Source: Paraburkholderia phenoliruptrix
Lineage (GTDB): Bacteria; Pseudomonadota; Gammaproteobacteria; Burkholderiales; Burkholderiaceae
Assembly: GCF_902859825.1 (NCBI RefSeq)
Contig: NZ_CADIKB010000001.1
Coordinates: 1-64,000 of the forward strand
DNA length: 64,000 nt
Reading direction: 5' to 3'
Made by a program: the position numbers and the translations under genes. The notes beneath the pieces were generated by a model. It was not told the DNA's origin, did no database searches, and saw only the letters and a program-made list of their open reading frames with translations. Position 1 is the first letter of the stretch; every line of letters begins with the position of its first letter. Shown piece by piece: positions 17,933 to 26,922 of this stretch.

Positions 17933-19192
17933 ATGTCTGAAGCGCAACTCAAGACCCATGGTGAGCTGGTTCGTAGCCGTGAGCCAGGTTATGGCATGCC
18001 CGGCGAGTTGTTCGGCCGTGCCGACGTATTCGAGACCGACGTCGACGTGTTTTTTCATAAGCACTGGATTCTGGTCGGCGTGACGGCCGACGTGCCGGAA
18101 CCGGGCGACGTTTCGACGGTAGACATCGGCAAGGCGTCCATCATCATCGTTCGCGACGACGATGAGAACATCCGTACCTATCGCAATGTATGCCGGCATC
18201 GCGGCGCGCGGCTGAAGGGAGCCGGGAAGTCGACGGTCGGTATGCTCGTATGCCCTTATCATCAGTGGACGTATGACCTGGACGGAGGCCTGCGTCACAC
18301 GACACATATGGGCAAAGATTTCGATGTGACGTGCCGTAGCCTCATTCCGGTCAATACGAAAATTGTCGGCACCCATATCTTTGTCTGCCTCGACAAGAAC
18401 GCGCCGGAGGATATCTCCAGACTGGAACAGACCATGGCGCCGCGCTTCGCGCCCTATGATCTGCAGCACACGAAAATCGCCTTCGAGCAGGAGATAGTCG
18501 AGAACGGCAACTGGAAACTCGTCATCGAAAATAACCGCGAGTGCTACCACTGCCAGGGTACTCATCCTGAACTGACCGCGTCCTTTCTGCCGGAGGACTT
18601 CGGCTTCTGCCCGGAGAATCTCAGCGAAGAATCGCTTGTGGCGCTGGAAGAGTACAAGTCGCGCAATGCGGCGTGTCAGGCGAGCTGGGAGCGTGATGGA
18701 TTCGTCAGCGAAACAGTCGAATGGCTCGACGAAGACGCGGTAACGCAATTCCGCACGCAGCAACTCGTGATTGCCGGTGCGGGGGAATCGCAAACGATCA
18801 GCACCACGGTGGCGAGCACCCGGCTTTTCGGCAACCTTACGCGGCGCGATCTGGGAGACACTCATCTGTGGACTCACAATTCGTGGACTCACGTGATGAG
18901 CGACCACGCGGTGATCAGCTACATCATCCCTCTTGCCGCGGACAGAACGCTCGTACGCACGAAATGGCTCGTTCATGCGGATGCGGTGGAGGGCGTGGAC
19001 TACAACGTCAAGGATCTGACCGAGGTCTGGCTGGCCACGAACACACAGGACAAGCACCTCGTGGAAATCACGCATGAAGGCACGCAGGATCCGGCCTATG
19101 TGCCCGGCGTATTTTCGCCGTTCACCGAAGCCTACGTCGATCAGTTCTCGCGCTGGTATGCGGCCCGCCTGAGCGCACACGGCGTCGTCTGA
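17933..19192 (+). CDS. Rieske non-heme iron oxygenase, GbcA/stachydrine-demethylase-like
   Basis: This 419-residue oxygenase subunit would hydroxylate an N-methyl group of a quaternary ammonium compound, releasing formaldehyde. The Rieske cluster ligands are C87-R-H89 (NVCRHRGARL) and C107/H110 (LVCPYHQWTYDL). The mononuclear-iron site shows NNRECYHCQGTHPEL (H206, H211, with bridging E203). The overall pattern closely follows glycine betaine monooxygenase GbcA, including TKWLVHADAVEGVDY near the C-terminus. The ribosome site GGAGAACGACG precedes ATG. The reductase follows 14 bases later. Glycine betaine, proline betaine and carnitine enzymes are all related, so the substrate remains open. Confidence 0.9.
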   Translation: MSEAQLKTHGELVRSREPGYGMPGELFGRADVFETDVDVFFHKHWILVGVTADVPEPGDVSTVDIGKASIIIVRDDDENIRTYRNVCRHRGARLKGAGKSTVGMLVCPYHQWTYDLDGGLRHTTHMGKDFDVTCRSLIPVNTKIVGTHIFVCLDKNAPEDISRLEQTMAPRFAPYDLQHTKIAFEQEIVENGNWKLVIENNRECYHCQGTHPELTASFLPEDFGFCPENLSEESLVALEEYKSRNAACQASWERDGFVSETVEWLDEDAVTQFRTQQLVIAGAGESQTISTTVASTRLFGNLTRRDLGDTHLWTHNSWTHVMSDHAVISYIIPLAADRTLVRTKWLVHADAVEGVDYNVKDLTEVWLATNTQDKHLVEITHEGTQDPAYVPGVFSPFTEAYVDQFSRWYAARLSAHGVV

Positions 19193-19206
19193 ATGGAGTC
19201 ATTGCC

Positions 19207-20337
19207 ATGAATTGCGTGGAAAGCATGTTTCATCAGTTGCCTCAGACCGCCGATCGATTGACTGACGCCGCCACGTGGGAGCAAGGTGCGCGCCACTGGC
19301 CGAGTGGTGAACAGCAGACGTTGACCTGTTGCCGCGTCATTGACGAGACACATGACGTGAAGACGTTCGAGTTCCGCACCGAAGATGGCCTGCCGGTGCG
19401 CTTCGAGCCGGGCCAGTTCATGACGGTATCGGCGGATGTCCATGGGCACCGGCTCGAGCGTTGTTACACGATCTCTTCGCCGCCGACGCGTCCGTATCTA
19501 GTCTCCATGACGGTCAAGCGAGTGCCCGGCGGTGCGATGTCCAACTGGCTTCACGAAAGCATGCAGCCAGGAAAGCAGTTGCGCGCGTACGGCCCGTCCG
19601 GCAGTTTCACGGCGACCGCAGCTGCAGCGACAAAGTCGTTGTACCTGTCCGCCGGCTCGGGTGTCACGCCGCTCATGTCCATGACACGCGCGAGTATTGA
19701 CCTCGGCTTGGACCGCGACATCGTCTTTATTCATAGCGCGCGGACACCCGCCGACATCGTCTTCCGAAGGGAACTGCAGAGGCTCGCTGAACTTTCTCCT
19801 CGCCTCAAGACATTTTTCGTGTGTGAAGGCGTCGGAGACGAAGGTGGCTGGTCTGGCCCGGTAGGGCGGCTCAGCCTCCAGCTTCTCTCCGAGTGGGTGC
19901 CCGACCACACCGAGCGCGAGGTATTTACTTGTGGTCCGGCTGGCTACATGAACGCGGTGCGCGCATTGCTTCATGAGGGCGGACACAACCCTGCGCGTTA
20001 TCACCAGGAAAGTTTCGACATCAGCGCCGGCGTCGCACCGGAACCCATCGCACCGGCGAGCGAGGCCGCGCAAGAGACCTTCACCATCAAGCTATCCCGC
20101 TCGTCGAAGTCGTTCACGATGAACGCGGCGGAGACGGTCCTTTCCGCCGCGAGAAAAGCCGGAGTAGCAATCCCGTCGTCGTGCAGTCAGGGCATGTGCG
20201 GCACGTGCAAGACGAAGGTGCTTGAAGGGACGGTTGACATGAACCACAACGGCGGAATCCGAGAGCGAGAGATTCAGAAGGGATTCCGACTCCTCTGCTG
20301 CAGCCGTCCGACTTCGGATTTGGTACTGGAGCTCTGA
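19207..20337 (+). CDS. FAD/[2Fe-2S] reductase partner of the Rieske oxygenase (GbcB-like)
   Basis: A 376-residue electron-transfer protein. The order is an FAD-binding domain (LERCYTISSPP, about residues 84-94), an NAD(P)H-binding domain (LYLSAGSGVTPLMSM, and VFTCGPAGYM near 240) and a C-terminal plant-type ferredoxin with C326, C331, C334 and C364 in the canonical C-x4-C-x2-C-x29-C spacing. It passes electrons from NAD(P)H to the Rieske oxygenase encoded immediately upstream. An extra cysteine, C365, follows the last cluster ligand. The pair constitutes a complete two-component monooxygenase. Confidence 0.92.
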   Translation: MNCVESMFHQLPQTADRLTDAATWEQGARHWPSGEQQTLTCCRVIDETHDVKTFEFRTEDGLPVRFEPGQFMTVSADVHGHRLERCYTISSPPTRPYLVSMTVKRVPGGAMSNWLHESMQPGKQLRAYGPSGSFTATAAAATKSLYLSAGSGVTPLMSMTRASIDLGLDRDIVFIHSARTPADIVFRRELQRLAELSPRLKTFFVCEGVGDEGGWSGPVGRLSLQLLSEWVPDHTEREVFTCGPAGYMNAVRALLHEGGHNPARYHQESFDISAGVAPEPIAPASEAAQETFTIKLSRSSKSFTMNAAETVLSAARKAGVAIPSSCSQGMCGTCKTKVLEGTVDMNHNGGIREREIQKGFRLLCCSRPTSDLVLEL

Positions 20338-20415
20338 CAGTAGCCGGTATCTCTTTTGAACAGCTTGCCATTTCGCGCAGCCCGACACTCACAATAACGT
20401 CTGGAGCAGCAAAGA

Positions 20416-21645
20416 ATGACGGACGACCAGCTCTTGAATGGAGGTGCCGCAGTTGAAACGGGTGGAAAGGAAAGCGTACTGCGCGACGTTCGAGCGTATC
20501 GACTCGCGCGGGTACAGGGACAGTTGCGTAAAAACAAATGCCCGGCAATCCTGCTCTACGACCCGGTCAATATTCGATACGCGACCGACACGTCAAACAT
20601 GCAGGTTTGGGCGGGCCGCAATCCGGCGCGATACGTTATGGTCTTCGCTGACGGTCGCATCATCGCGTGGGAATTCCACAGCAGTGCGCACGTATGGGAC
20701 GGGCTGGACCTGAACGTCGAGTTACGTGGCGCACTGAGCTGGACGTTCTTCAACGCTGGGCATGAAGCTAAACGCCGCGCCGAGACGTGGGGCGCGGAGA
20801 TAGTCGATGTGTTCAGGAAAAATGCACCTGGCGACAGCCTGCTGGCGGTAGACCGGCTCGACCCGTTCGGCACGGCATACCTGGAAAAACATGGCATTAC
20901 CCTGCTGGACGGGCAGGCCCTGATGGAGACGGCGCGCCTGATCAAATCACCGGGCGAACTCGTTCTGATTGGTGAGTCGCTGCGCAGCGCTGAAAAGGGA
21001 ATCGAGCGTATGCGTCGCGAGCTTCGTCCTGGACTGTCTGAAAACGACGTCTGGGCCCATCTGCACTACGAGAACATCCGGAACGGCGGCGAGTGGATTG
21101 AAACCCGACTTCTCGCGTCGGGTGACCGGACGAATCCCTGGATGCATGAATGTTCCAGCCGGGTTTTGCAAGCCGGCGACCTTCTCGCGCTTGACACGGA
21201 CATGGTTGGGCCGAACGGCTACTGCTCCGATATTTCGCGCACCTGGCTGGTGGGTGACTGCCGTCCTTCCGACGAGCAGCGCGAGCTGTACGCGCTCGCC
21301 TACGCCCAGGTCCACTTCAATATGGACATTCTGCGCTCAGGCATGACCTTCCGCCAGTTTTCGGAAAAGGCATGGAGGATTCCGGCCCCCTACCTCAAGA
21401 ACCGATATTGCTGCCTTGCTCACGGCATAGGGATGGTCGATGAGTATCCCTCCATTGCGCACGAGGTCGACTGGGAAAGCGCAGGTTACGACGGGCTGTT
21501 CGAGGTCGGCATGACGGTATGCGTCGAAAGCTACATCGGTGCGGGAGGCGGTAGTCAGGGCGTGAAGCTGGAGCAGCAGGTCGTGCTCACGGAGAACGGT
21601 TGCACCCCGCTTACCGACTGCAGCTTCGAGACCGACTGGCTGTAA
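20416..21645 (+). CDS. M24-family metalloenzyme, DddP-like (candidate DMSP/onium lyase)
   Basis: A 409-residue pita-bread-fold protein of the M24 peptidase/creatinase group. Six metal ligands can be placed at D260, D262, D272, H336, E371 and E386 (in LLALDTDMVG, YCSDISRTW, LAHGIGM, CVESYIG, VKLEQQV). Their spacing equals, with one constant offset of 35, the ligand numbering I remember for the DMSP lyase DddP; the DddP active-site Tyr and Asp fall on Y331 and D342, which are present. HGIGMVDEYP and VESYIGAGGG also look DddP-like. It follows the reductase by 78 bases. Most databases would name it a Xaa-Pro peptidase; a lyase on DMSP or another onium compound is the better hypothesis. Confidence 0.75.
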   Translation: MTDDQLLNGGAAVETGGKESVLRDVRAYRLARVQGQLRKNKCPAILLYDPVNIRYATDTSNMQVWAGRNPARYVMVFADGRIIAWEFHSSAHVWDGLDLNVELRGALSWTFFNAGHEAKRRAETWGAEIVDVFRKNAPGDSLLAVDRLDPFGTAYLEKHGITLLDGQALMETARLIKSPGELVLIGESLRSAEKGIERMRRELRPGLSENDVWAHLHYENIRNGGEWIETRLLASGDRTNPWMHECSSRVLQAGDLLALDTDMVGPNGYCSDISRTWLVGDCRPSDEQRELYALAYAQVHFNMDILRSGMTFRQFSEKAWRIPAPYLKNRYCCLAHGIGMVDEYPSIAHEVDWESAGYDGLFEVGMTVCVESYIGAGGGSQGVKLEQQVVLTENGCTPLTDCSFETDWL

Positions 21646-22036
21646 TGTAGTCAAAGTAGCAACCGCATCCGCATTCCATCTACACATGACATCAGGAGAC
21701 AGCATGTCAGGCAGAAGTCGTCGACACTGCTGGCAGGAAGGCCAATCACGGCGTCATTCTTCGAGTCGTCGCAACGAATATCAGCGGGTCGGACCAGCAC
21801 ATGGTTCGCGGGAGAACCACGGCCCCTGAGCGACGTCGTCAGCGCCTTCCTAGCGGATGTGATGTCTGCGATGACTCGACGAGCGCCAGCATACATGTCG
21901 GCGCGAGCAGAAGCGCACGGTGCTTGATAGAAGTAGAAACTGCGAGCTAGCCGCAATGCGGCTCAAAGCTCTCGCAACACGGAGGTCTTTTTAGCGCATC
22001 GACCAGCTGATTCTTCCAATGTAAAGCGTTGGCCTA
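21646..22036. other. Non-coding stretch before IS debris
   Basis: About 390 bases after the DddP-like gene with no convincing gene on either strand. Composition is lower in GC than the operon before it. It runs into transposase fragments and is probably part of the same decayed zone. Confidence 0.4.
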
Positions 22037-22039
22037 CTC

Positions 22040-22325
22040 ACGCCTGCTTTTTGGGCAAGCAGGCGCGCGCTTTCCTCTCAGGTGCACAGATCGATGACTG
22101 CAGCCTGCTTCGGCGCCGGCGATTTCGGAAGGCTGCCAGTTGCTCGGCCGCCAATGCGCTTTCCGATTTCGGGATGCAGCTCTTCGATCCAGGCAGCGAG
22201 CGTCCCGCGACTCCGATATCCCAACGCCCGCAAGGTTGCAGCGGAGCGGCCATGGCCTGAATGATGATCGACGGCCAGCTTCTTCCATTCGGCCGGAGAT
22301 ATCGGCGTGGAACAGATATAGCCGG
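22040..22325 (-). pseudogene. IS3-type transposase OrfA fragment
   Basis: On the minus strand, SPAEWKKLAVDHHSGHGRSA is followed by TLRALGYRSRGTLAAWIEEL and SPAPKQAAVIDLCT. This pattern (a first helix-turn-helix with LGYxSRxTLxxWI, then a second repeat KQAAVIxLCT) matches the beginning of IS3-group OrfA proteins. The frame then turns into unrelated sequence, so only the N-terminal part survives. Insertion-sequence ends are not visible. Confidence 0.6.
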
Positions 22326-22805
22326 TCCGCAAATCATGACATTGTTCGTATTCAAGATGCCACGGTCTCTGAGAATTTTTTGTCGGATAACCCGCTGTCG
22401 TATGGTCGCCCCGACGCGCTTACCCAACTGACTAGTCGGCGTTTCTATGACCTCAAGTGGGGCCGATTGGGGGCTGTAACACTGAATTGAGAGAGCTTTG
22501 CAGTTACACGGAGTCGTTTCGCCCTACCTGCGCGGGGTGCCCGGTCATTGAACGAGCAGCTGCAACAGGCTGGACATGCTTAGAAGACAACGCACCCGCA
22601 GATCGACCTCAACCCCATTCGTTAATCGGGGATGCCCCCGCCCCCGCTTCGAAGTGCAATTCTGCCAGTCGACAAGGCACTTTTTCATATCGTCTGTATG
22701 GACCGGAGACATGGGTAACAGGTGTGCGGGGAGTAGATAACACATGATCCGCTCATTCCAGTTGGCCGAGGTTGATGGTTCCGAGGTGATAACCGCTCCT
22801 GCTAG

Positions 22806-23310
22806 CCATTGGCCTGACGATGCGCCACGCGACTGAGAGACAGCCGCCCGCCCAGCCGGATCAGCCAGATGGCCAGCGCGGTGAGTTGCCCCGGCTGACT
22901 GGGACTGCCTCAGCGCGAACCGTTGTCCGCGTTGATGCGAAGCGGCAGTCCGTAGCGACGGAGCGTACGCTCCAGATGCATCTGGGCGGCGTCGCTCTCG
23001 TGCAGCCGCAGGCGTCGAGCGTCAGGTTGTAGCGCGAATGGTCGTCAAGCACCGTCAATGGCGAACAGCGCCGCCCGTCCGGCGGGTCAAACCAGCCCTT
23101 GAAGTCCATCTGCGAGAGGTCGTTGGGCTGCGCATGTTCGAAGCGCTGCCTTTTTCGTGGCGGCCTCGGACGCCGCCTCACCGATCAGCCCGTGGCGGTG
23201 CAGGATGCCCGACACAGTGCTCGGGGCAGGTACCTCCGCGTAACCCTGATCGCGCAGGCGGCGACTTGTCCTGCGACCGCTCGAGGCCGGGTGCCCTTGC
23301 GCCGGTGCCT
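22806..23310 (-). pseudogene. Degraded IS481-type transposase
   Basis: Pieces of one transposase can be read in several minus-strand frames. In order they are RRLRDQGYAEVPAPSTVSGI (near 23270-23210), FEHAQPNDLSQMDFKGWFD and SPLTVLDDHSRYNLTLDACG (near 23150-23010, carrying catalytic aspartates of the DDE core), HLERTLRRYGLPLRINADNG (near 22980-22925) and GQLTALAIWLIRLGGRLSLS (near 22880-22820). At least two frameshifts separate them, and the C-terminus is cut at RQANG. It is an inactive relic of an IS481-like integrase-fold transposase. Confidence 0.8.
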
Positions 23311-23625
23311 CCACATTCAACCCCTTCTGACAGTCGGAGCAGGAGATCCATCGTCTCTGCTTCATTGCAACACTACTTGTTGTTGTGCGGCGCCAGTCGA
23401 CACCTTACGGGACGCAAACATCAGAATTGCGACGCTTTTTGGCTTCACATCGGTGATTCGACGTATCGCGGCTAGTGCTCCAATGTTCAGTAGCAGATCG
23501 TCAAAGTTAGGGTTTTGAGATTAAAGACTGCCCTGGATCTGCCGATAGCACATCTGGATGGATGTGATCCGCATCGTCCATTGTCTCGTTTTACTAAGTA
23601 AACGGACTCAACACAGGAGCTACTT
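23311..23625 (+). promoter_or_regulatory. Region upstream of the Tad operon
   Basis: About 300 bases without a gene between the transposase relic and flp. Its last part should hold the flp promoter. A 13-base palindrome TTTACTAAGTAAA occurs at 23590-23602, 24 bases before the start codon, where a repressor or activator could bind. The function is inferred. Confidence 0.4.
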
Positions 23626-23799
23626 ATGCTGCAATTCATCAAGTCCCTGTCGCGTGATGAACGCGGCGTCAGCGCACTCGAGTACGCCGTGCTCGCGGGC
23701 ATCATCATTGTTGCGGTCGTGGCCGTTGGCACCGTATTCAGCCCGGCTCTCTCCTCCGTCTTTACTACGCTGACGGCCAAAGCGACAGCTGCAATGTAA
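23626..23799 (+). CDS. flp: Flp/Fap-type pilin
   Basis: A 57-residue type IVb pilin, the major subunit of the Tad pilus. A short basic leader ending in RDERG is followed by VSALEYAVLAGIIIVAVVAV, the Flp prepilin motif with cleavage after Gly, then Glu at mature position 5 and Tyr at position 6 before the hydrophobic assembly helix. The C-terminal part is short and Ala/Thr-rich, as usual. The ribosome site CAGGAG is 7 bases before ATG. The gene stands first in the operon and is followed by a 92-base gap; in Tad loci the flp gene is often transcribed at much higher level than the rest. Confidence 0.93.
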   Translation: MLQFIKSLSRDERGVSALEYAVLAGIIIVAVVAVGTVFSPALSSVFTTLTAKATAAM

Positions 23800-23891
23800 C
23801 TTCATCGCGATGGGGCTGGCGGGAACATGTTTTCTCTAGTGTTCCCGCCGCATTTCTCGCGCAATTGCATAGCTGAACTGGGCAAACCAAC

Positions 23892-24383
23892 ATGCTGTAC
23901 ACGGTAAAGCTGGCGACATGCCTCGCGTTGTCTTCTCTGGCGATCTCGGATCTGCTGTTCAGGCGTCTGCCCAACAGTGCAGTGCTCGTCGTCGCGGGTC
24001 TCTATTGCATCGCCGCTGCGCTGGTTGGAATCGGCGCTTCCACATTTTTCGGCCACCTCGGCATGGCGGCGAGCGCATTCCTCTCGTCCTCGCTGCTGTT
24101 CCGGTTCGGATGGATTGCAGGCGGTGACGTGAAGCTCGCCGCGGCAGTCTTTCTGTGGGCAGGCCCGTCGCTCGCGGCGCCCATCTTCGTCATCGTGTCT
24201 GTTTGCGGTCTGATATTGGGGCTTGCCATTATTGCGGTCGACCCCCTCTACCGCCGCATTGAAGCGTTGCACTGGCTGTCATGTCTGTCCCGCGCGCGTG
24301 GTGTGCCTTACGGCATTGCGCTGGCGCTCGGTGGGGGCGCGGCAGTGTGGGCACCGCTCGCGCTGAGCGCACCTATCGTCTAG
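23892..24383 (+). CDS. cpaA: Prepilin peptidase CpaA/TadV
   Basis: A 163-residue inner-membrane aspartic protease (peptidase A24) that removes the Flp and pseudopilin leader peptides. Two catalytic aspartates are visible: one in LAISDLLFRRLPN (D20) and one in the GxGD-like motif WIAGGDVKLAA (D78). Several membrane helices cover most of the length. The family often has 150-180 residues without the N-terminal methylase domain of PilD, as here. It lies between flp and cpaB; the end is 14 bases before the cpaB start. Confidence 0.9.
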   Translation: MLYTVKLATCLALSSLAISDLLFRRLPNSAVLVVAGLYCIAAALVGIGASTFFGHLGMAASAFLSSSLLFRFGWIAGGDVKLAAAVFLWAGPSLAAPIFVIVSVCGLILGLAIIAVDPLYRRIEALHWLSCLSRARGVPYGIALALGGGAAVWAPLALSAPIV

Positions 24384-24397
24384 AACAGTTCGCCGCC

Positions 24398-25432
24398 ATG
24401 TCGCGAGTCATCAAATTTGCCGGACTGGTCCTCGTCGCGATCATTGGCGCGCTCGTTCTGCGCACGCTCTATATCTCGGCGTCGCATCCGGGCGCCGCAA
24501 GTTCACGCGGGGCACAGCGCATTCGTGCTGCTGCCGCGGATCTGCCCGACGGTTTGCTGCTGCGCGATAGCGACCTCGTCTGGAAGAGCGTGCCGCGCGG
24601 ACAGGCTCCGGCGGGGGCGCTTGTCGAAGGGCAGGCGGGCAGCGGTGACGCTGACATGGATCTCAAGGGCGATCTGCTGCGTCATGCCGTACGCGCCGGC
24701 ACGCCGCTCGGTCCCGGCGATGTCATCTCGCCTAACGCGCCGGGCTTTCTCGCTGCCGCGCTCAAGCCCGACATGCGCGCGATCTCCGTTGCGATCGACG
24801 ACGTAACGGGCAATGCGGGGCTGATTCAGCCCGGCGACTACGTGGACGTGCTGCTCACGCAAACGCTGAGCGACTCCGAGAAGAACACCGCCGAAGCGGG
24901 TCGAGCTGTGGAAGCGGAGACCGTGGTCAATCGCGTGCGTGTGCTCGCGGTGGGTTCCGCGTTTCAGCGCCCTAAAGACAACGCCACGCAAACCGATACG
25001 CGTGCGCGGACCGTGACCTTCGAGGTGACGCCGCACAACGCCCAGGTGATTGCAGTAGCGACTCATCTCGGCACGCTGTCGCTCGCATTGCGCAGTTTCG
25101 CCACCAGGGACCGTCACGAGCCGCCAGCCGATACGACCGCGCCGCAAACACCGCCGGTATGGGGCGGCGACGTGTCCCGCGCGTTGCGTGCGGCGCAAGC
25201 GACCACGAAGCGCGCTGCCGTGGTGCGCTCGGCCGCACCTGCCGTGATCGTCTATCGCGGCTCGAAGTCGAGCGAGGCCTCTGGCGCTGCATCAATGGGG
25301 AGCCCAACGGGGGTGCCGGGACTGCCACCATTGCCGCCTGGCCAGCCGCCACTGCAATCGTCCGTCGCGCAGCCTGCACGGCCGCTCGAAGCGGCGCAAA
25401 CGGGGACCGGCGGGCAGCCGCTCGCTCAGTAG
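24398..25432 (+). CDS. cpaB: Flp pilus assembly protein CpaB/RcpC
   Basis: The ATG at 24398 gives a 344-residue protein with one N-terminal membrane helix (FAGLVLVAIIGALVLRTLYI) followed by an SAF-like domain (AAADLPDGLLLRDSDLVWK) and the conserved PDMRAISVAIDDVTGNAGLI and GDYVDVLLTQTL segments. CpaB/RcpC supports the secretin and may bind peptidoglycan or glycan in the periplasm. The last 100 residues are Pro/Ala/Gly-rich and look disordered. A longer frame start at 24281 lies inside cpaA and is rejected. Confidence 0.9.
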   Translation: MSRVIKFAGLVLVAIIGALVLRTLYISASHPGAASSRGAQRIRAAAADLPDGLLLRDSDLVWKSVPRGQAPAGALVEGQAGSGDADMDLKGDLLRHAVRAGTPLGPGDVISPNAPGFLAAALKPDMRAISVAIDDVTGNAGLIQPGDYVDVLLTQTLSDSEKNTAEAGRAVEAETVVNRVRVLAVGSAFQRPKDNATQTDTRARTVTFEVTPHNAQVIAVATHLGTLSLALRSFATRDRHEPPADTTAPQTPPVWGGDVSRALRAAQATTKRAAVVRSAAPAVIVYRGSKSSEASGAASMGSPTGVPGLPPLPPGQPPLQSSVAQPARPLEAAQTGTGGQPLAQ

Positions 25433-25506
25433 CGCAAGCGCCGGCCGCTGCGGGCCAAAGCGGCTTGTGTACACGAAAGGTGGGCACGATTCATACAGGA
25501 AAGGCT

Positions 25507-26907
25507 ATGTTGCACGTTGTTTTCTCATTCCCTCGCACGCTGCGTCGCTTCTCAGCGATGCTCGTTGCCTGCACTGCCATTCTGTGCAGCCTCGCATGCA
25601 TGCACGGCGCGCATGCGGCGGACGGCCGTGCGACGCTGGTCGTGCCCGCGGGCAAGGGCGAGATGGTGAAACTTCCCGCGCCGGCCGTCGCCGTATTCGT
25701 TGCGGATCCGGATGTGGCCGACGTGCATGTGCCGACGCCAGAAACAGTATTCGTGCTCGGCAAGAAAGCGGGCACGACGACGCTCTTCGCACTCGGGCCG
25801 AACAACCGGACCATCCTTCGCGAGAACATCGAGGTCAATGTCGATACTCAGTCGGTGCAACGCATGCTCGATACGCGTTTCCCGCAACTGCATCTCACGC
25901 TCACCAGTGCGCCAGGATCACTGATGGTTGCCGGCCGCGTGCCGAGCGCGGCAGATGCCGATGCGGTCGTCGAGTCGCTCAAGCCGTCCCTGCGCGATAA
26001 GGAAACGCTGGTCAACCGCCTGACACTGGATCATCCCATTCAGGTCAATCTGCGCGTGCGGATTACTGAAGTAGACCGAAACATCACGCAGGAACTCGGT
26101 ATCAACTGGAGTTCGCTCGGTTCGGTCGGCAACTTTTTCGGTGGGATTTTCAGCGGCCGCCAGTTGTTCGATAGCGTCACCAATCGATTCCTCCTGTCGT
26201 CGACCGGCGCGTTCTCGACAGTGGCCGGCTTTCATACGAAGAACGTCAGTGTCGAGGCGGTGCTCGATGCGCTGGATCAGGAAGGGCTCATCACAATGCT
26301 CGCCGAGCCCAATCTGACCGCGATGTCCGGCCAGACCGCGAGCTTTCTTGCAGGCGGAGAATTTCCGGTGCCGGTCGCGCAGGACACGACGGGGGCCATT
26401 ACTGTCGCCTTCAAGCCGTACGGCGTGTCGCTCGACTTCACGCCGACGGTGCTGGCCGATAACCGCATCAGCCTGAAAGTACGTCCGGAAGTCAGCGACA
26501 TCGATCCGAGCAATTCGGTCACGCTGGATAGCATCAAGATTCCGGCGCTAACCGTGCGCCGGGTCGACACCACCGTCGAGCTGTCGAGCGGCCAAAGCTT
26601 CGCCATCGGTGGTCTGCTGCAAAGCAAGACGAGCGACATACTCGCGGAGCTTCCGGGTCTCGGCCGCCTGCCGATACTCGGCAAGCTGTTTTCGTCCAAA
26701 AACTACATCAACAACAAAAGTGAAGTGATCGTCATCGTCACGCCTTATATCGTGCAACCCACCGGTCCCGGACAACTGCGCCAGCCGCTCGAGGGCGTGA
26801 CGCATGCTGCAGGCGACGTGGAATACGTGCTGCAGCGTTCGCTCGGCATCGATCCGCTGTCCGGCGACGCGCCGCGCCTCGTCGGCGCAGCCGGCTTTGT
26901 TTACTGA
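25507..26907 (+). CDS. cpaC: Type II/IV secretin RcpA/CpaC (Tad outer-membrane pore)
   Basis: This 466-residue secretin forms the outer-membrane channel for the Flp pilus. The start at 25507 has AGGAAAG upstream and gives a signal peptide ending in HGAHAA. The N-terminal pilus-type BON/N-domain (GEMVKLPAPAVAVFVADPDV, then KKAGTTTLFAL) is followed by the secretin core ELGINWSSLG and, near the end, the family hallmark SFAIGGLLQ plus LPGLGRLPILGKLFSS. EVIVIVTPYIVQP closes the barrel domain. A longer upstream frame overlapping cpaB is rejected. Confidence 0.93.
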   Translation: MLHVVFSFPRTLRRFSAMLVACTAILCSLACMHGAHAADGRATLVVPAGKGEMVKLPAPAVAVFVADPDVADVHVPTPETVFVLGKKAGTTTLFALGPNNRTILRENIEVNVDTQSVQRMLDTRFPQLHLTLTSAPGSLMVAGRVPSAADADAVVESLKPSLRDKETLVNRLTLDHPIQVNLRVRITEVDRNITQELGINWSSLGSVGNFFGGIFSGRQLFDSVTNRFLLSSTGAFSTVAGFHTKNVSVEAVLDALDQEGLITMLAEPNLTAMSGQTASFLAGGEFPVPVAQDTTGAITVAFKPYGVSLDFTPTVLADNRISLKVRPEVSDIDPSNSVTLDSIKIPALTVRRVDTTVELSSGQSFAIGGLLQSKTSDILAELPGLGRLPILGKLFSSKNYINNKSEVIVIVTPYIVQPTGPGQLRQPLEGVTHAAGDVEYVLQRSLGIDPLSGDAPRLVGAAGFVY

Positions 26908-26922
26908 ACGGGGAGCCATGCC

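Noticed and set aside
17399..19180. A 593-residue open frame on the minus strand opposite LysR and Rieske genes
   Set aside because: It runs antisense to two well-supported genes and has composition typical of a complementary-frame artefact.
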